Assembly (NCBI RefSeq): GCF_032362555.1
Contig: NC_083505.1
Coordinates: 8,113,501-8,177,500 of the forward strand
DNA: 64,000 bases
DNA from: Amyelois transitella
Taxonomy: Eukaryota > Arthropoda > Insecta > Lepidoptera > Pyralidae
Direction of reading: 5' to 3'
Shown here: positions 1 through 11,681 of the stretch, piece by piece
Numbering within the stretch: position 1 is the first letter of the stretch
Layout of the letters: each line of letters starts with the position of its first letter
The notes under the pieces: model-generated
What the model saw: the letters and a program-made list of their open reading frames with translations, nothing else
Database searches by the model: none
What the model was told of the DNA's origin: nothing
Made by a program: the position numbers and the translations under genes

Positions 1-3000
1 TCTCTCTCTAACCAAAGTCTATGTCACTTAATAAAGTCTGAATTACTCACGGTTTAAGGGTTCAGTCACTGAAATCCAATAGCACTATCACTAATTGGAA
101 TACCTACTCACTATGTTCAAGTCTTATTGGAAACCACTAAACTAATTGAAGAATTAAAAAACGAAAACAATACACACAATTTGTCCGTCCACTAACCACG
201 CACAACACCTTATACTAATTTCCTAACACTATTAAACTATTACACTAAGAGGTATTATTCCGACTTAATTTCTTGAAGACTTTTTCTTTCTTGAAGACTT
301 TTTCTTCCTTGAGGACTTTTTCTTTCTTGAGGTCTTCTTTTTCTTGATTTTTCACTTTAAACTGGAACAATTGCACTACGATGCCCTCTGCCGCCGATTT
401 TACTATTGTAAGTCGGAGTAATACCTTAACGCGAACCTCAAATTTCGTGACGATTTCTGGTGTTGTGCATAGCTTCGCTTAGGTGATATTTATTTACTTT
501 TCTCAATTTCACATGATAAAAACATAACAATTTCCATTTTCCAAATAAAGTAACAAAAATTCTCATCATATAAAATAATTTACAAATATGACAATTTCTT
601 TTCCAAAGAGATTTTAACAAAGGTTTGTCTTCAACCTATGCTTTCATCAAAATTTCTTGTCAACTTTTAAATATTTCTCGAATATACAATATAAGATTCT
701 AATAAATTCTAAGTTATACAAAAATACACATATCATACTTTCTTATTACAATACTCTCGTTTCTATAAACAATATACTTTTCGAGAAATTTACTTACATT
801 TGTTGACATCAAAAAACATAATCCAATTATTGACCTTGTGGCCTTGACTTTTATAAAAATAGCGTTATCACTTATCTATGACGGTCTGCGTTATCGTTTA
901 TCAATAAGGTTTCATAAATAATAATAACAATATCTAAAATATGCCTCTAAAGTGCTCATTCGCTTTCTAGTGTACTATCTAATGCAATTGACCGTCGTGG
1001 TGGGGGTATTGTTTGATCTCGCTTCTTTTGTTCTATACAATACAATACTTAATGAGTGTGCTACAATATGACAATGTTTATTGAGTGTGCGCTATGTTAA
1101 ATTTAATGTGTCGCTAACAAAAGGGATGCTCTTCTTTATAGGCCAATTAATCTGAGAATACGGTACGCGTTCATTACCGGCGTGTAACGTCGATTAGGTA
1201 CCTACACCATAAAACGTACAGTTAAACCCATGATTATCTTCTCAAAAAGGATTATAGAGGGATTACCTATGTATTGCACAAATTACTGTTTTCAATTCAT
1301 TGGGCTAGGGAATGGCCGCCCACATTTTGTCTAAGGGCGAACGCAGCAAGCTTCTCAAAACTTCGTTTATAATAATTTTATCGAGATATAATTCTTGAAA
1401 GTTGTGAATTTAAAAATGAACAGAAGTTTATTTTTATCGCAATCAAAATTAGGACGTAATCAAGTGGTTTAAACATTCCAATGAGCAAGATAATAAGGGC
1501 AGAACTTCCATCAGTTATACACAAATTATGTTTTCATTTTCGAATAATATTACAAAAAAAGTCCAAAGAACTTTACGATAACGTTTGAGAATTCATCAGT
1601 TTTGAAAATTGTAACAACTTTTATTTAGATAATTTTTATTTGCCTTTTCGCCACTTCTCATAACCAGACATCGACAATTGAATATTTACGGAAGACATTT
1701 TTCACGGTAAAGACAAACAACGCTCATTTGTTCCGATGCTGCGCTCGGTGTGGGTAATGTGTATTATTTGTTTCTAGTTCGGAAAAATAAGGTCATTTAA
1801 AAATACTGTACTTATGTACTTAAATTACCGTTTTTGTTTTATTTTATTTTACCATTGTATTTATTATGTATCGACCATGTAGACGGGATAGTGTTATCGT
1901 ATTACTCAAGTTTCTATGGTAGGAAATTCATGTAGTTGATCCCAAGCTAATATTATAATAAACGTAATGTGATAAAATTATTATCTTTATTTCAAACTCT
2001 GATAGTGCGGTCATTTTAAATGTGGGACGAGATAGAAAATTATTTAATACTGACTTATTGAATGATTAATCAGATGTTTACGCAGAGCCAAAACCGCTGA
2101 ATATATAATTTATAGAAATTTCCATGGTAACGAGAAATCTTGTTTTGCACCTACGTATTGAATACAATTTTAGAAATAGAAATAGTCACCGTCAATATTT
2201 AATAATGAATGTTGCTACGAGTAATATAATGTACTATATACTGTGAAACAATATTTGTAAATTTTTAATTTCAAACCAATAAGGTAAGTCATTGTAATTG
2301 ATCATAAAATGTTCTATATACCGCTATGATAAAGCCTTAGGGGAGGATTGATCCCTACGCAAACTGTTTGATTTCGACAACTCAAATACAATATGCCGTA
2401 CCAAACCGTTGATTTCATAATGGTTTTGCATAGTTAAGTGTGCAGTAGCCACGAGAATTTCTTATTTAGTTATTGGTTTTAACCAACAATAGAGTCATTG
2501 GGTGAACTATTTACATGATCTTTTGATTTAATATTATATTTTTTTATAAAATTAAACAAAAATAACTATCTGTTTATCTGAATATGAATTGGTAAATAAA
2601 AAATAAAAAGTTTATATTATATTAATTTTAATAATTTATTCATGGTTTTTTCGGTGCCTTAAATTAAATTTAATTATTTTTAACGGCACATACTGTACTA
2701 AGTAACAGAATAAACAGAATGGTAGAAATCGCGGCGCGCATTCATCGCACACTCATAAAGCACAAAGAAACGTACACACACTTATTTATATTAACATTAT
2801 TTCGCTCATTATGGCTTGTGTTGCGTTCTGATATGACTTTCTCATTATGTTGGTACGAATTAAGCGTAAGAAAGACGGGATTAGTAGCAACCCTACGCTG
2901 TTTTATCTCTACACTCTATTTCACGCTGTTTGCTTTGGTTAGTTGATATTAAATAAATTTCTCTTTTATTGTGCGGTTGCCAAAATATCGTCTGTGCACA

Positions 3001-3263
3001 TGAGGGTCCGTTAGGTGACCAATACGTAGGCTCATGAGTTTTATTAAGAAGAAACTTTTAAACTTTTATAGGAAATTCCACGAAAACAATCCTTTTTCCA
3101 TGCTCAAAGACACTTTTTATCCTTCTCAGTACAGATTAACGACGTGAAGCGGTAAAAAAACAACGAACATACAAACTCACTTTCCCAATAATAGTAGGGA
3201 AGGGATTATAATGCGCTTGAGCAGGGTATGTATGTATGAACAGGGTGAAAAGTTTTAATTGAC
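1..3263. other. Upstream intronic or flanking DNA of CadN, no gene seen
   Basis: AT-rich DNA without a convincing exon. Short open frames here, such as the one near 2719, have no family signature and no splice context. Because the first visible CadN exon (6488) starts in mid-codon, this stretch is probably CadN intron. The one ordered feature is the short tandem repeat at 269-343. Confidence 0.5.
269..343. repeat. 18-bp tandem repeat, four units
   Basis: The unit TTTCTTGAAGACTTTTTC occurs at 269-286 and 287-304, with variants at 305-322 (CTTGAGGAC) and 323-343 (CTTGAGGTC, three bases longer). It is a small pyrimidine-rich minisatellite with no coding sign. Confidence 0.85.
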
Positions 3264-3505
3264 GGCCTCTGTGGCGCAGCGGTAGTGCACCAGGGGTCCC
3301 GGGTTCGAATCCCGGCCAGGGCATGATGAGAAACGAACTTTCTCCGATTGGCCTGGGTCTTGGATGTTTATCTATATAAGTATTTATTATAAAATATAGT
3401 ATCGTTGAGTTAGTATCTCGTAACACAAGTCTCGAACTTACTTCGAGGCTAACTCAATCAGTGTAATTTGTCCCGTATATATTTATTTATTTATTTATTA
3501 TTTAT
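3264..3505 (+). mobile_element. tRNA-derived SINE
   Basis: The head has Pol III promoter boxes: an A box (TGGCGCAGCGG, 3272-3282) and a B box (GGTTCGAATCC, 3302-3312). An unrelated body follows, and the 3' end is a short ATTT repeat tail (about 3480-3505). The A and B boxes lie too close together for a functional tRNA cloverleaf. The final 80 bp recur at 4405-4500, and a related head recurs at 54194. Confidence 0.85.
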
Positions 3506-3541
3506 TTTGTTGGTATGCAATCGGTTAATGCTATTGTAAAT

Positions 3542-4688
3542 GGGTAAGGCCGCCGAAATTGTCAATTTTTTTGTGTGACTTTTGGTCGCTTTTTGTCGAA
3601 CTACCATTATGAAGATATACTCCATAAATTGTAAAGTATACCTTAAATATATGTTTACCATCGAAGAATAATATGATAGCCCCTACTGTTACTGTAATAC
3701 CGGTGCAAAAATTCCAGATATAACTTGTTTGACGACAGTTTAAAATTAAAAAAGCGTTTTACTTTTGTGTTACATTTTTTTTTGTGTGTCGAATTTATAC
3801 CCATTGTTTTGATTAAAACTACCAAATAGCAAAACAAAGTATTAATATGGCATCACTGTTACCGACATATAAATGTAAAAAAGGCAGACAATGTTGTTTT
3901 GTCACAGGAGGCATTTTGAAAGTCCGTTACATAATTTGCTCTGATTGAATAAAAAATTTAAAATTGTGATTTTGAAGGTAAGTAACAGAGATTTGTTTAT
4001 TTTTGTACCGAATTTCTATGCAAAGTGTTTTAAAGTGTGCGTGGAATCGCTCATAAGCGTCTAATTGTAATAAATAACCAAGTTATAACCAAAAAATATT
4101 TTAAATATTTTACTTTTGTGTTGCTTTTGTATGACATATGTGTTACGCTTGTATTACTTCTGTGTTATTGTAACACAAATTTACGTGTTGCGTAACACAA
4201 TAGATTTGTAAAGCCGCATTCACATTCTGTGAATTGAAAGTCGTTTAGTTTAAATGGTGCTACCTACCATCTCCCGTCGAAATAATAATTATTGATGTTT
4301 GATTCCTCTTCGTCGTGCTTCTTCCAGCCAGATAAATAGGCAAACAGAAAAAATATAAGTCATTGTTTTGGTTGTAGGTATTGCGTTATTTGAGAGCCTT
4401 ACTATCATTGAGAGAGTTAGTATCTCGTAACAAAAGTCTCGAACTTACTTCGAGGCTAACTCAATCTGTGTAATTTGTCGCGTATATATTTATTTATTTA
4501 CTTTTTCATTACCTACTTCATTTTTACTACAGTTACTTACTTATAATCGTTAAGGTTATTTTAGTCACCAATCTGAAACGAACTTTACCCAAAATGTTCG
4601 TTGCTTTTGGGTTACATTTGTGTTATGGTAACTCAAAATGTCTTGTGTTACTTTTGTGATACAATTGACAATTTTCGCGGCCTGACCC
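3542..4688. mobile_element. DNA transposon or large MITE with terminal inverted repeats
   Basis: The left end GGGTAAGGCCGCCGAAATTG and the reverse complement of the right end, GGGTCAGGCCGCGAAAATTG, belong to 26-bp termini that match at 23 positions. AAAT flanks both ends and may be the target duplication. The interior has many copies of a GTGTTAC/CTTTTGTGTTAC word in both orientations, like subterminal repeats. A truncated SINE is nested inside at 4405-4500. No transposase frame is visible, so it is non-autonomous, and I cannot assign a superfamily. Confidence 0.7.
4405..4500 (+). mobile_element. 5'-truncated SINE nested in the TIR element
   Basis: This stretch nearly repeats 3395-3490, including the words GTTAGTATCTCGTAAC and CGAGGCTAACTCAATC and the ATTTATTT tail, but lacks the tRNA-like head. 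It therefore inserted into, or was captured by, the surrounding TIR element. Confidence 0.8.
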
Positions 4689-6487
4689 AAATATAACTCA
4701 CGTAAATTTATTTAAGTAAAACAATGTATTTACACAACTTCGAATATTGTTAATTTACCCAAAGCGATACATTATCATCACGCCGCTGTTTAATTTTGTT
4801 GGTATTTGTATGTATTCCTTCTTTACAAACAAACTCTTTATAATCAAATTAACTTAAGTCAACAAAACATTTATTTTCACTTTATTTCGTAACGTTGTGA
4901 CGTATTTTTCATAATTTAATTCATCTTCGCATCCAGAATCAATAAGTGGAAGATTCATTTCATAAATTGACAACATGACTGTGTTCAACTACATGTATTT
5001 AACCTAAATCGCATCCCAAATGAATCTTTCTGTAATTTGTAACCTTAGAAATAAACAGTGACTAGCTGTGACACAGATCCAGGAAAAAAAGTAATTTTCC
5101 GTGAAGGATTACTCCCAGGAGCAACCCATATAACCGCAGAGGTCCGCCCAATGACTGACATTACTTCTATATAAAACGTTGCCTTTACTTAGTAATGACG
5201 TAATACGCATGGGTCCCCGAACAAACTTAAGTACAAAAACACGCTCCCATGCTCGGCTCAGGCTCAAAATGAAAGCAATCTTCTGACAATCATCGCCGGC
5301 CGGTCCGTAACTTGCGGCTCTTATCTACAAACCCCGCCCGCTATTACTAATAGAAATCCAATTACTATTTAAGGGACATAAACTAAGAATATACTTGTAC
5401 CCGGAAACCATATAATTATTTAATTATTATTTTATAAAAGATGTGAAGTAAATGCAAAAGTTTCCGTTCTGGCGCACGCCGATTACTTTAATTAGAATTA
5501 TATATATATAATTTTCCATAAAATAATATAAATGTAAATTATAATGAAGCCATGTTTAAAGCTGTTTAAATTTATAATACACTTTTCTTTTATTACTTTT
5601 GAATAGAGAGTATGTTTGGCATCTTTTCGGCCTTATGGAAATCAAAGGAGGTTTCAGGATACATGCAACTCGCACAAGTACAACAACAGTGTTGAGAAGT
5701 GTGACCCATTTTTTTTTACAAAAGCCGCACTAATGTACTTATCTTTTAGTTTCCGTAAAACCGCAGAAATATTATATCACTGTGACACCCACGTACTTTA
5801 CCAAAGCGGTTGTGGCTGAAAAGTGAGGGTGTGATATTTCATGCTGTCGCTGTGAAACGAGGCGCGAAGTTTTTCACTTTATTGAAAACTTTTACGCACC
5901 TATATTCTCTTTTATTGAGTTGTTCACGCAACGTCACACATGTCTTTTTTACTGGCTATTCGACGGTTGCTATAAATATAACCACCTTTATATATGTATT
6001 TTAAAAATAAGGCAAATAGTAAAACTGAGATTGAATTTTTTTTCGCTTTTTTGTATCAGTTTGTTATTCTTTACCAACATATTCCCAACTACACTGAAAC
6101 CACAAATCCCGACAAATATAAAAAAATGCGAAAATAAGTTTGTTTGTTAATTTTTTACCTCTTCAAACGTTATACCTATACCGAACCAATCTTAAATTTT
6201 CTTGTAACTTAATATAATTAAGAGTCTGGAAATGGACATAGGGGGTACCCTATGTCCATCTCCAGATGGAAACTATAGTATCCGTGGGATTGGCGAAAAA
6301 CCTGCATTATTATAATAAAATATAAACGATAATTTATTGGAAATAGAACATGCATAAAACGACCAAAACCGAGATCGAATATAGGTAATTAGAGATACGA
6401 GTAATTTTCAGGGAGTGTGCAAATTTCATTCTATTTTCAAATGCGTTACGATAATAATCAAATATAATCATACTATTTTGTTCACAG
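4689..6487. other. CadN intronic DNA with a Helitron-like fragment and hairpin
   Basis: No exon is seen. Around 6170-6320 the sequence resembles the element ending at 21498 (shared TTAATTAAGA.TCTGGA). It contains a hairpin at 6225-6266: arms starting TCTGGAAATGG and ending CCATCTCCAGA around a GGTA loop, with one mismatch. The hairpin ends about 220 bp before the first CadN exon. Confidence 0.6.
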
Positions 6488-6603
6488 CATCGCGTATTCG
6501 ATACGAGATCACGAGCGGGAACATAGGTGGCGCCTTCGCCGTCAAGAACATGACGGGCGCGATCTACGTGGCGGGTGCACTCGACTACGAAACTAGGAAA
6601 CGG
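6488..6603 (+). CDS. CadN: Neural cadherin, cadherin-repeat exon
   Basis: The acceptor TTCACAG precedes 6488 and the donor GTATGT starts at 6604. The exon opens in mid-codon (two bases left over) and ends on a codon boundary. It encodes SRIRYEITSGNIGGAFAVKN and on to LDYETRKR, the A-to-F strand part of one cadherin repeat. The LDYE motif includes a calcium ligand of the linker. It joins in frame to either of the next two alternative exons, both of which begin YEL. The sequence closely matches fly CadN as I remember it. Earlier exons are outside the window. Confidence 0.9.
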
Positions 6604-9600
6604 GTATGTTTTCTTCTCTATTTGCTGACTAATATTATCTTTACATTCTGTTATGTAACTTTCTATAAACAAAAGTTGACTTTTAGTTACTTATGAAATT
6701 TGAATATTTCAGATATTCATTATTTATTTGAATTGTGAAATATTCGTAATTTTGCACAGAAATAGTGGGTAAAAAACCAATAAGGTCAGGGTTTTTTTTA
6801 CCTTTTTACTAACCTCTGACTTTTCATAAACATCGTGTCTTTAGTGGAGATTACTTAATTTATAAATGTATTAAATGACATTCAATAATATAAATAAGAG
6901 CAATCCAAGTTGGACGGATTGGAATGGATGTAAAATAAATCGAAATCCGAGAGTATTCGACTGAAATCTGAAGTAGGTAGCGAAGTTTTGTTGTATTTTT
7001 TCATATGGCATTACTGTAATGTGAGTTTGAAAGCGCTAATGGAACTTGGAAGGGATAAGTTTCTGATATTTACTACATTATAGTGCGAACCTGTGCTACT
7101 AACACTCATTTCGAAGATTGATGTATTTTTTTTGGAAATATGTTCAAGGATAGAAATAATAATTTGTATATTTAAATGTCACCAACAACATTTAAATCCA
7201 ATCCAATAAAACATTTTGTTAAACAAAGCGAGCGAGCTTGTTATACATGCCAATTAACATCATGCACAAACTCACCTAGTAATAATATTTTATTACAATT
7301 AAGGTTTTATTTGACTACCTAGCATTATATTCTTTGTAATTTTTATTTTTAAATATATTGATGAGAAAAATACAAACGTTTTCTGATCGATCGAATTGCA
7401 ATGTATTTAAGAATACCACCAGAATAGTATTCAGAACAAATCGGTAAAGAAACAAAAATTTTCACTTTTCCATATTTTTTTATATTCACAAAATAATAAT
7501 TGTGTGCCTTTATAATAATCTTATTTCAGGTCCATATTTTAAAAAGCGCAATAAATATTCGCAAATTTTTTACTTAACAAAATGAAACTGAGCCTTTTTT
7601 TGTGAAATTTCGATATTAAGCAGGCACTCTAGAAATTGCTCCCGTTTTCATCGTTATCTGCGGTAACAAGCACTGACTGTGAGTTATGAAACAAAAAGCC
7701 AACTTGAGCGTGAGTGGCAGTCATCGATAATTACGTCGCGTCGGCTAAATTCAAACTAAACAACTCGCCCCGACAGCCTGACGACCCGATGAACGCAATT
7801 TAACGTCTACTTACTATAAACTATTAAAATCATAGAAAGATAAATATTACCTGTCCTAATAGGTACTTTGAAACTTTCGCGTTGCATGATTATATATGTA
7901 TGGTTGAAACGTCGCGAAAAAAGCGAGAAATATTAATTCTAGTTAGCATATATTACATAAGTAGCCTGTCTTTTTTATTACATCATATTTGTACGTTTAT
8001 ATTTTACCACAACAACCTGTAGGGAATACAAAAACTAACATTTAATTTTTCCGCACGTTTGTGTTAAGTGTTTATTTACATTCTTTATTTACGATTTTAT
8101 ATAACATTTTCAAAGACCGCTTGCGTAACAGCAACTGTAACTATAAATTTGATTGAATTGACAGTATTTGTTTTCAAAACATAGACCACCCCACTTTACT
8201 TTATATAAGGTCTTTTCTAATAATGTTTTAGGACGATAAAATTACAACTCGATGTAGCTATTCTCTGCACGTTAGTTGTGCTAATTAGGGGTGAGCCGGG
8301 TTAAAGGAGGATTAATCACCTTTGCAAAATAATTTCCCTTTAAAATGTACGGCGTTAAAACAGTATTATTTCTTCGCCTCTTTCCGAGTTTCAATTAAAA
8401 ACATTGTGTCGGTGCGGAGCCACTGTTCAGGCGATAGCTCTTTGTTACCGCCTTGGAAAACTTCAAACTTTCTGCGAGATAAATAATTTAATCTTTAATA
8501 CCCGTTTAAGCGAACAGTCGTGGCTGATATCACAGATAATACTGCTGTATATTCTATATTGGTTGAACTTATCACCGTGTGGTTTTGATGGGTTCGAGTT
8601 CCACATAACTGTTTCTCTCCCCGTATCTGGGCAGACAGACACAGATCTTGCCACATGTTAGAAAAATATTACACTACTGTAAACTGTACTTTCCTTGTCG
8701 CATATTTCCGAAACTGAAAATCTAATACGAGTACCTTTAGAATAGGAAAAGCAAATCCACTAGTTGGCCACTACCGGCCGTAAGCTGTGTATTGTCATGA
8801 TACTTTTTGGCGTTCATAAAGGAGGGGATTTTATACAGCAACTATTATACCAAGCTTATGAATGCAGCTTTTACCAGAAGCCAGATTTCACAATCTGAAT
8901 AGGCTACTAATTTCTTACTGGCCTAAATAATAGCACTCAAATTATTTATTAACAAAAAAACCTTTTTAATAATAGCTGTCCAACTAAACTTAAAACGTTT
9001 AGAACATTTTGTAATTAGAAATGTTCGCAATTTACTGAATTAACAAAGACGCGTAAATCATTAATTAAGCTACATTAGTTTCTTAACTATAGAAGTGGCT
9101 ACATACATGTGCGTGTGACGACTTTGAAACTGACATTTCTCGCCCCACTGAGGAAATTACTGAGCGACACTGACAGATGACGCCAATATCTCGCTCGCAT
9201 CTCCGGCTCTATTTTGTAAAGCAACTCAGGAAGTTAGCAATCATTTATACACTTATATGTATCTACCTTGAGACCCATAAAAAAGTTTTCCGACAGGTAA
9301 ATTGGATTTCCAAAAAAGGAATTAAAAACAAAAAGAAATATTAAAGAATTATACTTTCCTACCTCCAATCAAATTCTTGAATACTTTCTCTTTTGGTAAA
9401 GTTTTTGTTTGTAACTTTAGTTGTCCAATTTCAACCATCAAGAAAAAAATCTCCGTTATTTTTGCTTTCAAGCATTAGGTCTACAAACCGTAGATTTGCC
9501 ACACTTCGAAGCACTCATTTCGTCCTGTTATCCTTTATATTAATATAAAGTTAATTACGACCGACTCTTTTCACTAAACTTTTTCTTTTAAATTACTCTC

Positions 9601-9803
9601 TGATATAGTTAGGAAAGTAAAATTAGTTTTTTTACCTTGTAAGAATATAATTTTCATTACTGATTTTTTCATACTAACGCCATTTTGATGATATGAAAAA
9701 TAATAAGATGTTATTTCATTAAACTAAATTACCGAAAGACAAAATATAATTATTTTCTTCTAAGTTAGAAAATTCACAATTTAAAATTTTGTACGTTGAA
9801 CAG
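6604..9803. other. CadN intron, nothing further recognised
   Basis: A 3.2-kb AT-rich intron. I see no exon, RNA gene or clear repeat in it. The short open frames near 8404-8661 lack family features and proper splice context. Confidence 0.6.
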
Positions 9804-9968
9804 TACGAGTTGAAGTTAGCCGCGTCCGATAACCTGAAGGAGAACTACACCACCGTCGTAATTCACGTGAAGGATGTGAACGACAACCCGCCAGTGTTCG
9901 AGAGACCCACGTACCGCACGCAGATCACAGAAGAAGACGACAGGAATCTGCCCAAACGCGTCTTACAG
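9804..9968 (+). CDS. CadN: Neural cadherin, alternative exon 13a type
   Basis: A 165-bp exon in phase 0 at both ends (55 codons). It encodes YELKLAASDNLKENYTT, the linker DVNDNPPVF with the calcium-binding DxNDN motif, and the start of the next cadherin repeat, ending RVLQ. It is a paralogue of 11520-11681 with the same start, the same end and the same phases, so the two can replace each other. The acceptor (CGTTGAACAG) has almost no polypyrimidine tract and the donor (GTCCGA) is far from consensus, as expected for a regulated exon. The amino-acid sequence is nearly that of the fly CadN isoform I recall. Confidence 0.92.
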
Positions 9969-11317
9969 GTCCGACTCCGCCCAGTCACGATTCGATTTCG
10001 ATATTTCTTTTAGGTCTCGTCTCATTTGCATGGCATGAGTATTCGTTTGTAACACAGTTTTGTTTCGTTGTAGTATTGTTTGGTTGCTAGTGTTCGTCTT
10101 GTTGTTTTGTTGTGTCGTTGGCTTTCAACTTATTTATTGCGCCCTACGGTTCCAGAATGAGGTCGGCGACAATACTTTGTTATTTTTTTTTTTTATTTAT
10201 TGCTTTTTTGTAGGTCAAGCTAACTACAGTCACGGTGTCGTGAAGCTAATACGTTTGAAATGAAATAATATTAAAAACAACTCCAATATTTAAGCTTAAT
10301 GTTTTCGATTGGAAATTATATAAGTGTTACTAAATAAGAATATACACTTGCTTGAATGTCAACGTCAGCATAGAAATGTATTATACAATAAGTAGTAATT
10401 TACAATTTAAAGCACGACATCTTTACAACGATGACACAATATCTTATTAAGCGCACAAAATATATTTAAATGTTTAATATTAAATGTATGAACACGAAGC
10501 ATCCGAATGCCGACATTGTTACGTTGAACCAAAAGCGTGATTCCACTCAGATAATTTTCGCCGATTTCATAGCAACGCGTTTTAACGGATGTTACTGGTG
10601 CGCCGTATAAATCACTTGATACGGAATGATATATTTTATTGGTTGCAACTCTTTTTATTACATTTTGTTAAAACACCATTCTCTGCTACGTTAATAAAAT
10701 CGTCAGCAAACACGGTCCCGAAAATCGCGGAATTAATCGCAATAAAGACCTTAATTCCTGTAGCGAAAACTTTTCGGGTTTCAAGCGATAATTGAAAAGT
10801 ACAAATCTGACTCATCTGCCAAAGTTCTCGTCGTTATCGCTGTAAAAATCGAATCAATTCAGTCGAGCTTTAGCCTGTGTTAAAAAAACACTTCGATCTA
10901 GATGGTGGGGAGTAAATAAATATTAAAATCACCAGGACGTTGTTTAAAGAGCATTATCATAGCGGGCGCGATATTACGCGACCCACTGAACTTCGGCCGG
11001 TTCTACTCAAACCACTTCAGGGGCCTTTCGGTTGGCAGTTTTATTAATTTTTTTTCAAATATTCCATATTTAATTAACTTGAATAATTAAATTTTACCGA
11101 TATTTTGTTAGGCTTTATTTATCCCATACGAAGTTTACTTTCCTGAACATAACTGGCTGTAAACAAACTGGCAAATCATTTTATTATTACATTAATATCG
11201 GAAATGACGAATCAAATTATCTATATAAAAATGAAAATGTCACTAATATTCTTTTCTTTATAAAAATAATGTTGTAGCCACTAGATAGTAAATAATGACA
11301 ATGGTCCAATATACGTC
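9969..11317. other. CadN intron between the alternative exons, no gene
   Basis: No coding signal is seen. A T-rich run follows 10180. Short open frames (10060-10263 and 10589-10795) have no recognisable domain. Confidence 0.6.
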
Positions 11318-11465
11318 AGGTTTCCCTGTAAAGATTGCGGAGATAAGACAGTATTCGCTTCGTGTAAAAACCCAACTTGCCCAATTCAGGATCTTGGTCA
11401 CAGGCGTACCCAAGGTCCTCTTTCGAAGACGCAACAGGGACTAATGGCAGGCAGCTGATGTGTAA
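11318..11465 (+). mobile_element. SINE-like interspersed repeat
   Basis: The words CCCTGTAAAGATTGCGG, ACCCAACTTGCCCAA, GATCTTGGTCACAGGCGTACCC and GGCAGGCAGCTGATGTG form a body I associate with a common lepidopteran SINE. A related piece (CCCTGTAAAGATTG) occurs near 58511. The copy ends about 55 bp before the alternative exon at 11520. Confidence 0.6.
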
Positions 11466-11519
11466 GTAGTGTAGAGTGTTCGCATGAGCATGTAGTGTGC
11501 TAAAGTGTGGATGTCGCAG

Positions 11520-11681
11520 TACGAGTTAACGCTGGTGGCATCCGATGGCCGTAACGAGAACGCCACCAGAGTGGTGATCCGGGTGCTGGATGTCAACGAC
11601 CTGCCGCCACGCTTCACCCGCAGCGCTTACGTCACGCAAGCCCTGGAAGAAACTGGCCCCTACCCCCATTCCCTTATACAG
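11520..11681 (+). CDS. CadN: Neural cadherin, alternative exon 13b type
   Basis: A 162-bp exon (54 codons), phase 0 at both ends, paralogous to 9804-9968. It encodes YELTLVASDGRNENATRVV, the linker DVNDLPPRF, and YVTQALEETGPYPHSLIQ. The fifth linker residue is Leu rather than Asn. The acceptor (GTGGATGTCGCAG) lacks a pyrimidine tract and the donor is a weak GTTTTT within a long T run. Including both alternative exons, or neither, would keep the frame, so mutual exclusion here cannot be enforced by frameshift. Confidence 0.92.

Noticed and set aside
3264-3330. Functional tRNA gene
   Set aside because: A and B boxes are present but no complete cloverleaf can be drawn, and the downstream body and ATTT tail mark it as a SINE.
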